A DNA stretch of 8,922 bases from CAYWKS01 sp964458935 (GTDB lineage Bacteria > Planctomycetota > Phycisphaerae > Phycisphaerales > Zrk34), in assembly GCA_964458935.1 (NCBI GenBank), contig CAYWKS010000054.1, positions 1-8,922 on the forward strand. The letters run 5' to 3'. The notes under the pieces are model-generated. The model was not told the origin of the DNA. It was given only the letters and a program-made list of their open reading frames with translations, and did no database searches. Within the stretch, counting starts at the first letter, position 1. Each line of letters opens with the position of its first letter. The position numbers and the translations under genes are program-made. Shown here one piece after another: positions 1-5,646 of the stretch.

Positions 1-1131
1 CTGCCCGCCAAGGCGCGTATCGAGGTCGCCGAGGGCCAGCAGATCGCCGCCGGACACATGCTCGCCCGCCAGCCCCGGGAAGTGGCCGGCTCGGCCGACA
101 TCGTCGGCGGCCTGCCCCGTGTGACGGAGATCTTCGAGGCCCGCAAGCCCAAGGACCCCGCCGTCCTCGCCGAGATCTCCGGGACCGTCGAGCTCCGAAA
201 CGACCGCCGACGCGGCAAGATGACCATCATCGTCCGCTCCGACTCCGGACTCGAGAAAGAGCACCACGTGCCCCAGGACCGCCACCTGCTCGTGCACACC
301 GGCGACTTCGTCGCCGCCGGCGACCCGCTCATCGACGGGCCGCTCATCCCCCACGACATCCTCCGCATCAAGGGCGAGGAAGCCCTGTTCACCTACCTCC
401 TTGAAGAGGTCCAGAACGTCTACCGCGCCCAGGGCCAGAACATCGACGACAAGCACATGGAGGTCATCCTCGGCCAGATGCTCCACAAGGTCCGCGTCGA
501 GAACCCCGGCGACACCACCCTCCTGCCCTTCGATGTCGTCGACAAGTTCGTCTTCCGCGCCGAGAACCAGCGGCTCAGCCACTCGGTCAAGATCACCGAG
601 CCCGGCGACACCGGCCTGCCCGTCGGCGCGATCGTCGCCAAGAAGGAGATCAAGGAGGCCAACGCCAAGGCCGAGGCCAACGGCAAGGAGCCGGCCAAGG
701 CCAAGCGCTGCCGCCCCGCCTCCGCCCGTACGCTCCTCCTGGGCATCACCAAGGCCTCGCTCCAGTCCGAGTCTTTCCTCTCGGGCGCCTCGTTCCAGGA
801 GACCACCAAGGTCCTCACCGCCGCCAGCCTCGCCGGCAAGCGCGACGACCTGATCGGGCTCAAGGAAAACGTCCTGCTCGGCCACCTCATCCCCGCGGGC
901 ACCGGCTTCAAGCCCTACCAGGACCTGCAGACCAAAAAGCTCGCCGAACCCGTCGCCGAGGAACGGCCCAGCGACGAGCAGCTCATGGCCGAGGCCACCC
1001 GAGCCGCCGAAGCCCTCGGCGCCGATCGCGCCGACCTCGATGCCGAGCCCCTCACCGAGCTCGAAATCGAAACCCTCAGCCAGGAGCAGCCCGACGTCGT
1101 CGAAAGCCCAGAGGAATCCGCACAGCAGTAA
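1..1131 (+). CDS. rpoC: DNA-directed RNA polymerase subunit beta' (3' end of gene, 5' truncated by window)
   Basis: This is the C-terminal 376 residues of the beta' subunit, which forms the catalytic core of RNA polymerase with beta, alpha2 and omega. The reading frame is open from base 1, so the gene begins upstream of the window. Hallmarks in order are GGLPRVTEIFEARKPKDPA, the AEISGTV strand, a DGPLIPHDILR segment, EVQNVYRAQGQNIDDKHMEVI, and near the end LLGITKASLQSESF, AGKRDDLIGLKENV and LIPAGTGF. These match the E. coli beta' C-terminus closely in order and spacing. The stretch before LLGITK is Lys/Ala-rich and longer than in E. coli. The tail after AGTGF is acidic (EEAQQ-like), as is usual for a variable end. 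Stop TAA is followed by a strong terminator. From base 126 on, the sequence is repeated exactly 4355 bp downstream. This copy is the one continuous with the rpoC body, so it is taken as functional. Confidence 0.97.
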   Translation: MPAKARIEVAEGQQIAAGHMLARQPREVAGSADIVGGLPRVTEIFEARKPKDPAVLAEISGTVELRNDRRRGKMTIIVRSDSGLEKEHHVPQDRHLLVHTGDFVAAGDPLIDGPLIPHDILRIKGEEALFTYLLEEVQNVYRAQGQNIDDKHMEVILGQMLHKVRVENPGDTTLLPFDVVDKFVFRAENQRLSHSVKITEPGDTGLPVGAIVAKKEIKEANAKAEANGKEPAKAKRCRPASARTLLLGITKASLQSESFLSGASFQETTKVLTAASLAGKRDDLIGLKENVLLGHLIPAGTGFKPYQDLQTKKLAEPVAEERPSDEQLMAEATRAAEALGADRADLDAEPLTELEIETLSQEQPDVVESPEESAQQ

Positions 1132-1291
1132 CCCCGCGCCCCCCGGATCATCCCCGGTCCGCGCCGCGGATTCGTTGCCCCCGCCATACCACCAGGCCCC
1201 GGTGAACTCACCGGGGCCTTTGACTGCGCACGCGCCGCCGCCCCAGCCACCGCACCGCCGCATGCTCTTGGAATTGGGTTGAAGCGACGCG
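1132..1291. other. Convergent intergenic spacer between rpoC and the phosphoesterase gene
   Basis: A 160-bp GC-rich spacer separates two genes whose 3' ends face each other. Besides the hairpin terminator at 1194-1222 I see no gene. A short open frame across it is in a non-rpoC frame and has no ribosome binding site. Confidence 0.7.
1194..1222 (+). terminator. Rho-independent terminator of rpoC
   Basis: An 11-bp perfect stem (AGGCCCCGGTG paired with CACCGGGGCCT) closes a 4-base AACT loop and is followed by a short TTT run. It lies 62 bp after the rpoC stop. The T tract is short, but the stem is very GC-rich. In the minus direction there is no T run after the hairpin, so it is assigned to the plus strand. 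It would end the rpoC transcript before it runs into the convergent gene. Confidence 0.85.
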
Positions 1292-3202
1292 CTACCGCCG
1301 CCGGCTCGGCGCCAGCACCAGCCCGCCCAGCCCCAGCAGCGCCAGCGTCGCCGGCTCCGGCGTCTGAACGACCGTCAGGTTGTTCAGCAGCCCCTGCTGG
1401 AACGCCTCGCTATCCGCCTGGAACAGAATATCCAGGAACAGGTTGTCGCTCGTGGTGAACAGCCCCGCATCGCTGAAGCTCAACAGCACCTCGTCGAGCA
1501 GTTGCTCATCGTTGTCCGAGGCCCCGCCCGTCGCGTCGGAGTACGTCGTGTCGTAGTCCGGCGTATAGAGGATCGACGCCAGCACCGCACCACCGGCGCC
1601 GTCCGTCAGTTGCACCAGCACCTCGTCGGTGTAGCTGGAGTCGGCGCCTGAATTGTTTTCCTTTTCGCCGAGCCAGAAACCCACCTCGATGGTGGCGCCG
1701 TCGGTGATGTCGGCCTTGCCGAGGTTGACGCGGATGCCCGCCTCGCTGCCGCCGGCATTCAGGTCGGAGCGGCCGCTCTGAAAGAACGCCCACAGGTCGC
1801 CGTTGCTCCCGCCGGGCTGGCCGGCGTTGTCCTCGACGCCCACGCCGCCGAAAAGCCCGTCGCCGTACTCCGCGATGGGTGGGTAGGTGCTGCTGATGCT
1901 GGCGCCGCCGACGACCGCCGTCGAGAACGGTTCGTTGAACGGCAGGCCGGCCGTCACCACCACCGAAGTCGGCAAGCCCGCGAACGTGCCCGTCGCCTCC
2001 GTGAACAGCGTCGAGCCGGTGGTCTTGTCGATCACCAGCCGCCCGACCGTCAACGGCTCGGCGCCGGGATCGGTCACCTGCACGTCCTCGTGCGGCCGGT
2101 TCGTGCCCGTCTGCCAAAGACCGTCGGCGCTTGTCGTGCTGCCAATGTTGCTGACCGGGATCTCCTTGATCTCCAGCGTGATCACCTTGCCGTCGATGAT
2201 GCCGGTCATGTACTGCAGGGTGTTCGATTCGCCCACCACGCTGCCGTTGATGATCTGCAGCAGGTCTTCACCGGCGTTATTGCGAACCGAATCGGCGTGC
2301 ACCTCGCCGGCAAGGTAGATGTCGGCCCCGCCGTTCACCATCGCCTGCCACAGGTCCGAGCTTTGCCCGCCGTCGTACTTGAGCTGGCTGGAGTTACGCG
2401 CCGGAACTTTCGGCGAATCGTCGATCGGTAAATGCCCCTGCAGGAACACGTGATCGATGGTCGCGTCGGCCTGTGCGTCGGCGAGCTTCTGCTCCACCCA
2501 CGTCTGCTGCTGCGCGTCGATCTGGCGGGTGACGGTGTTGCCCGGGCTCGCCGACGCGTCATACTCGAACTCGTCGAGCGTGATGATCAGCACGTTGTCG
2601 CGCTGCACCGCGTATGCCGTGCCCGACGCCGGGCCGCTCGGCGTGTCCGTGAAACTGCCGGTGAAATGATCCGCGAACTCGTTCTTGTAGTCCGGCACCA
2701 GCGCGCCCAGGTCCCCGGACCAGTCCGGGCGATTGTCGCCCAACTCGTGATCGCCGACGACCGGGAAGATATTGTTCAGGCTCATGCCGCGGCTGGTGAA
2801 CCGATCCTTCCACGCGCCGTAGTAGAAGTCGCCCGCCGCGTCGATCGCCGCCTGCTTGCCCGCGAACGTGCTGGTGTCGCCGAAGATCTTGCGGTTGTCC
2901 GTATCGACGTCCCACCAGCCCATGACCAGATCGCCCGGCACCAGGGCGAAATCCGGGTTGTGCGTGAACGCCTGGTCCAGCACGTGGTTGATCGTGTCCT
3001 CGTAGCCCTGCGTCCAACTGTTCGCGCCGGTGTCGTCATCGCCCGTGGTGTTGGCGTCGAGCGTGCGCAGGTCGCCGATGTCGATGTTCAGGAAATCGGG
3101 CATGCTGATAAAGCGGGTCTCCGCAGACGCCGCCCCCGTCAGCCAGCACGCGGTCAGAGCGGCGAGAACGAAACGATAGGGTACGAGTGACATGAACTTC
3201 AT
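1292..3202 (-). CDS. Secreted metallophosphoesterase-like protein with C-terminal PEP-CTERM module (copy 1)
   Basis: A 636-aa protein. Residues 1-27 form a signal peptide (hydrophobic core FVLAALTACWLTGA, cleavage after ASA). Residues ~30-345 look like a calcineurin-type phosphoesterase domain: PDFLN (35-39), PGDLV (89-93), VVGDHELGDN (148-157), LQGHLPI (254-260) and GEVHADS (299-305). These fall in the family order D-x-H, GD, GNHE, GH, GHxH, but several metal ligands are replaced (no His in motif I, GDHE for GNHE, GEVH for GHxH), so activity is uncertain. Residues ~425-612 are a Gly/Asp-rich module homologous to the neighbouring 255-aa protein. Residues 614-636 are a PEP-CTERM sorting signal: TPEPA, hydrophobic LALLGLGGLVL, then RRR. 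The likely location is the cell surface or outer compartment after exosortase processing; the substrate is unknown. The start at 3202 has AAAGGA close upstream; Met4 (3193) is an alternative. A separate terminator upstream suggests its own promoter. Confidence 0.88.
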   Translation of the reverse strand: MKFMSLVPYRFVLAALTACWLTGAASAETRFISMPDFLNIDIGDLRTLDANTTGDDDTGANSWTQGYEDTINHVLDQAFTHNPDFALVPGDLVMGWWDVDTDNRKIFGDTSTFAGKQAAIDAAGDFYYGAWKDRFTSRGMSLNNIFPVVGDHELGDNRPDWSGDLGALVPDYKNEFADHFTGSFTDTPSGPASGTAYAVQRDNVLIITLDEFEYDASASPGNTVTRQIDAQQQTWVEQKLADAQADATIDHVFLQGHLPIDDSPKVPARNSSQLKYDGGQSSDLWQAMVNGGADIYLAGEVHADSVRNNAGEDLLQIINGSVVGESNTLQYMTGIIDGKVITLEIKEIPVSNIGSTTSADGLWQTGTNRPHEDVQVTDPGAEPLTVGRLVIDKTTGSTLFTEATGTFAGLPTSVVVTAGLPFNEPFSTAVVGGASISSTYPPIAEYGDGLFGGVGVEDNAGQPGGSNGDLWAFFQSGRSDLNAGGSEAGIRVNLGKADITDGATIEVGFWLGEKENNSGADSSYTDEVLVQLTDGAGGAVLASILYTPDYDTTYSDATGGASDNDEQLLDEVLLSFSDAGLFTTSDNLFLDILFQADSEAFQQGLLNNLTVVQTPEPATLALLGLGGLVLAPSRRR

Positions 3203-3259
3203 CAGTCCTTTCCGCTCGCTCTCTCAGGTTGTGCCGGAAGGCTTGGGTTGCTGCGGGGC

Positions 3260-3285
3260 GGCGTGACGCGAGGGCTCGCGTCGCC
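3260..3285 (-). other. Hairpin in the 5' leader of the phosphoesterase gene
   Basis: A perfect 8-bp inverted repeat, GACGCGAG / CTCGCGTC (3265-3272 and 3275-3282), is extended by an outer GGC/GCC pairing with a 2-base bulge. It lies about 60-80 bases upstream of the start codon on the minus strand. It has no T run, so it is not a clear terminator. It could be an operator or an mRNA structure; the role is unknown. Confidence 0.5.
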
Positions 3286-3311
3286 TTCCACCTGTTGTCG
3301 GTCGGGTGGTG

Positions 3312-3344
3312 AAAAAGGCCCCGCCCCTGCGAGGGGCGGGGCCT
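3312..3344 (-). terminator. Rho-independent terminator of the 255-aa PEP-CTERM gene
   Basis: Read on the minus strand, a 12-bp perfect stem (AGGCCCCGCCCC with its complement) around a 5-base loop is followed directly by TTTTT. It lies about 50 bases after the stop codon of the 255-aa gene. This is a textbook intrinsic terminator and separates that gene from the phosphoesterase gene downstream. Confidence 0.93.
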
Positions 3345-3395
3345 GATGATCTCGAAGCGCAACCGTGGTGGAGACCCGGTCCGCGGTAAAGTCGC

Positions 3396-4163
3396 TTACT
3401 TGCGGCGGCGGGGCATCATGAACAGCCCGCCCAAAGCCAGCAGCGCCAGAGAAGCCGGCTCCGGCGTCTGAACAACCGTCAGGTTGTTCAGAACGCCCTG
3501 CTGGAAATCGCCAGCCGCGTCATCAAAGAAGATGTCCAGGAACAGGTTGTCCGTCGTGTCAGACAGACCTGCGAAAGTCAGGGACACCTCATCCACATCC
3601 TGATTGGGCGTGTTTGAGTTATTGTCACCGTAGGTCGTCAGCCCCACGCCGGTCGGGAGCGTGTCGCCGTCGACGTCCGAGTACTCGGTGTCGTAGACTG
3701 GCGTGTAGTTGGTGGTGGCCACCTGCGTACCCGTCGTGTTCGGGTCGCCGTCGAACAGTGCCACCTTGATTGTCCCGGTGTAGGTCTTGTCGTCACCTGC
3801 GTTGTTGACCTTCTCGCTCAGCCAGAAAGCGACGTTGATGGTACCGCCGTCGGCCGCGGACAGGGCCTGACCCAGGTCGATCCGGACACCCGACTCGAAT
3901 TGGCCCGCCTGAAAGAACAGCCAGACGTCGTCATTATCGCCACCGGCTGAGTTGGCGCTATCTTCGGCGCCGTGGGCGGTTTGCCCGCCAAAGCCTTCGT
4001 CACCGTACCCCTCGATATCCGGGTAAGTGTCGTTGATGGCGTCGCTGGCGGGCGACTCCACGTCGAAGGTTTCCGTGTAATTGATGGGGGCGGCCTGGGC
4101 CGAGGCGGCGGTCAGGCAGATGGCCGCAATAGCGGCGGTGAAAATGCTGGTGCTCTTGAACAT
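3396..4163 (-). CDS. Secreted PEP-CTERM protein made of a single conserved module (copy 1)
   Basis: A 255-aa protein that starts at the ATG coding MFKSTS, chosen because GGAGGA lies 5 bases upstream. A 45-residue Arg-rich upstream extension is open but not supported. Residues 1-24 are a signal peptide (AAIAAICLTAASAQA, cleavage before APINY). The mature part (~28-230) is acidic, rich in Asp/Asn/Gly/Thr and lacks Cys. It carries GYGDEGFGG (52-60), DVWLFFQAG (79-87), FWLSEKVNNAG (113-123), YTPVYDTEYSD (153-163) and TTDNLFLDIFF (203-213). Each has a matching block in the C-terminal part of the neighbouring phosphoesterase. Residues 233-255 are a PEP-CTERM tail (TPEPASLALLALGGL, then MMPRRRK). 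No catalytic motif is seen; a structural or matrix-binding role with a beta-sandwich fold is a guess. It is transcribed ahead of the phosphoesterase gene but ends at its own terminator. Confidence 0.88.
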   Translation of the reverse strand: MFKSTSIFTAAIAAICLTAASAQAAPINYTETFDVESPASDAINDTYPDIEGYGDEGFGGQTAHGAEDSANSAGGDNDDVWLFFQAGQFESGVRIDLGQALSAADGGTINVAFWLSEKVNNAGDDKTYTGTIKVALFDGDPNTTGTQVATTNYTPVYDTEYSDVDGDTLPTGVGLTTYGDNNSNTPNQDVDEVSLTFAGLSDTTDNLFLDIFFDDAAGDFQQGVLNNLTVVQTPEPASLALLALGGLFMMPRRRK

Positions 4164-4168
4164 GATCG

Positions 4169-4174
4169 TCCTCC
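4169..4174 (-). promoter_or_regulatory. Ribosome binding site that fixes the start of the 255-aa PEP-CTERM gene
   Basis: On the minus strand, GGAGGA lies 5 bases before the ATG at 4163. This strong Shine-Dalgarno match supports the 255-aa start over a longer 300-aa reading. Confidence 0.88.
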
Positions 4175-4193
4175 GATTCTGGTTACTTCGCGA

Positions 4194-4251
4194 ACGCCGG
4201 AAAGCGGCGTCAAGCCTGAACCTGATCCTTCGGACCCTCCGAAGACGGATC
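4194..4251 (-). other. Two inverted repeats in the leader of the 255-aa gene
   Basis: The first is ACGCCG-GAAAG-CGGCGT (4194-4210), a perfect 6-bp stem. The second is CTTCGGA-CCC-TCCGAAG (4228-4244), a perfect 7-bp stem, with outer GATC/GATC arms (4224-4227 and 4248-4251). Both lie upstream of the ribosome binding site, so they could fold in the minus-strand 5' untranslated region or act as operator sites. Neither is followed by a T run in either direction. Confidence 0.5.
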
Positions 4252-4315
4252 GGGCATAGCGACGTTGAAATAGACCACACGATCGCGGGGTTGTCCATAA
4301 TACTTTTAGGCGATT

Positions 4316-4324
4316 TGATATAAT
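4316..4324 (+). promoter_or_regulatory. Extended -10 promoter candidate (copy 1)
   Basis: TGATATAAT is a perfect extended -10 (TGn plus TATAAT) in an AT-rich stretch. The nearest -35-like hexamer, TTGTCC (4291-4296), is 22 bases upstream, which is too far for a normal pair; an extended -10 may not need one. Transcription would run rightward into the rpoC fragment of copy 2. In the undisturbed arrangement the same element would serve the gene that starts at 8850. Confidence 0.5.
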
Positions 4325-4478
4325 TATCATGCGGCGCAAGTACTCCGGCCCTTCACGACGGGCCAGATTCGCAATTCAGGTTTTAATTTATATTACCATA
4401 TCAGTAAATGCTTTACACCAATTCATCTCGCCTCGTGCGACACTTGCGCGCGCTGACCCGAGCGTTGCGCCCCTATAT

Positions 4479-5486
4479 ATGGAGATCTTCGAGGCCCGCA
4501 AGCCCAAGGACCCCGCCGTCCTCGCCGAGATCTCCGGGACCGTCGAGCTCCGAAACGACCGCCGACGCGGCAAGATGACCATCATCGTCCGCTCCGACTC
4601 CGGACTCGAGAAAGAGCACCACGTGCCCCAGGACCGCCACCTGCTCGTGCACACCGGCGACTTCGTCGCCGCCGGCGACCCGCTCATCGACGGGCCGCTC
4701 ATCCCCCACGACATCCTCCGCATCAAGGGCGAGGAAGCCCTGTTCACCTACCTCCTTGAAGAGGTCCAGAACGTCTACCGCGCCCAGGGCCAGAACATCG
4801 ACGACAAGCACATGGAGGTCATCCTCGGCCAGATGCTCCACAAGGTCCGCGTCGAGAACCCCGGCGACACCACCCTCCTGCCCTTCGATGTCGTCGACAA
4901 GTTCGTCTTCCGCGCCGAGAACCAGCGGCTCAGCCACTCGGTCAAGATCACCGAGCCCGGCGACACCGGCCTGCCCGTCGGCGCGATCGTCGCCAAGAAG
5001 GAGATCAAGGAGGCCAACGCCAAGGCCGAGGCCAACGGCAAGGAGCCGGCCAAGGCCAAGCGCTGCCGCCCCGCCTCCGCCCGTACGCTCCTCCTGGGCA
5101 TCACCAAGGCCTCGCTCCAGTCCGAGTCTTTCCTCTCGGGCGCCTCGTTCCAGGAGACCACCAAGGTCCTCACCGCCGCCAGCCTCGCCGGCAAGCGCGA
5201 CGACCTGATCGGGCTCAAGGAAAACGTCCTGCTCGGCCACCTCATCCCCGCGGGCACCGGCTTCAAGCCCTACCAGGACCTGCAGACCAAAAAGCTCGCC
5301 GAACCCGTCGCCGAGGAACGGCCCAGCGACGAGCAGCTCATGGCCGAGGCCACCCGAGCCGCCGAAGCCCTCGGCGCCGATCGCGCCGACCTCGATGCCG
5401 AGCCCCTCACCGAGCTCGAAATCGAAACCCTCAGCCAGGAGCAGCCCGACGTCGTCGAAAGCCCAGAGGAATCCGCACAGCAGTAA
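4479..5486 (+). pseudogene. rpoC: rpoC 3' fragment created by the tandem duplication
   Basis: From 4481 to the stop this is identical to the last ~335 codons of the rpoC at the left edge. It lacks everything upstream, including the catalytic Asp triad of beta', so it cannot be a working subunit. At the junction, TATAT followed by GGAG makes an ATG at 4479-4481 that is exactly in the rpoC frame (MEIFEARK). No Shine-Dalgarno precedes that ATG. A longer in-frame reading starts at 4329 and adds 50 unrelated residues from the spacer. An extended -10 element lies ~155 bp upstream, so the fragment could be transcribed. It is treated as a duplication remnant. If translated, it would yield a detached beta' C-terminal segment with unknown effect. 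Confidence 0.85.
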
Positions 5487-5548
5487 CCCCGCGCCCCCCG
5501 GATCATCCCCGGTCCGCGCCGCGGATTCGTTGCCCCCGCCATACCACC

Positions 5549-5577
5549 AGGCCCCGGTGAACTCACCGGGGCCTTTG
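5549..5577 (+). terminator. Rho-independent terminator after the rpoC fragment
   Basis: Duplicate of the rpoC terminator: an 11-bp GC-rich stem, AACT loop and short TTT. Any transcript entering the rpoC fragment from the left would stop here, before the convergent gene. Confidence 0.85.
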
Positions 5578-5646
5578 ACTGCGCACGCGCCGCCGCCCCA
5601 GCCACCGCACCGCCGCATGCTCTTGGAATTGGGTTGAAGCGACGCG

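Larger units (their letters stand above)
3203..3395. other. Spacer between the two minus-strand PEP-CTERM genes
   Basis: This 193-bp spacer contains a strong minus-strand terminator (3312-3344) and a second hairpin (3260-3285). No further gene is visible. Because the terminator sits between two genes of the same direction, they are probably not one simple operon. I could not identify a convincing -10/-35 pair for the phosphoesterase gene here. Confidence 0.65.
4164..4478. other. Regulatory spacer between the PEP-CTERM gene and the repeat junction
   Basis: A 315-bp stretch without a supported gene. The first half (4164-4260) is the minus-strand leader, with a ribosome binding site and two hairpins. 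The second half (about 4291-4435) is strikingly AT-rich for this genome and carries the plus-strand extended -10 candidate at 4316-4324. A minus-strand TATTAT (4297-4302) could serve the leftward gene, but no good -35 accompanies it. An open frame from 4329 has no ribosome binding site and odd composition, so it is not called. Confidence 0.6.
126..4480. repeat. Tandem direct repeat, copy 1 (4355 bp)
   Basis: Every position in this block recurs 4355 bases further on, with no difference that I found. All open frames on both strands translate identically in the two copies. Base 125 (c) differs from 4480 (t), which sets the left edge. Base 4481 (g) differs from 8836 (a), which sets the right edge. 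The block contains the rpoC 3' portion, both PEP-CTERM genes, all terminators and the promoter spacer. No transposase, integrase or terminal inverted repeat is present, so it is not an insertion sequence. Confidence 0.97.

Noticed and set aside
2432..3190. A 252-aa plus-strand open frame opposite the phosphoesterase gene (also at 6787-7545)
   Set aside because: Arg/Val-rich shadow of a gene with signal peptide, domain motifs and sorting signal on the other strand.
3396..4298. A 300-aa reading of the PEP-CTERM gene
   Set aside because: The extra 45 residues are Arg-rich, would bury the signal peptide and lack a ribosome site, while GGAGGA sits right before the shorter start.
4329..5486. A 385-aa fusion gene starting at 4329
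   Set aside because: The first 50 residues come from the regulatory spacer, there is no ribosome binding site at 4329, and the same spacer in copy 2 (from 8684) reads into a different short ending. The fusion is a by-product of the junction, so only the rpoC fragment is reported.
4473..5618. A 381-aa minus-strand open frame across the rpoC fragment
   Set aside because: It is antisense to conserved rpoC sequence and low in complexity (Gly/Val/Leu/Asp/Glu-rich), as expected from the complement of GC-rich coding DNA.
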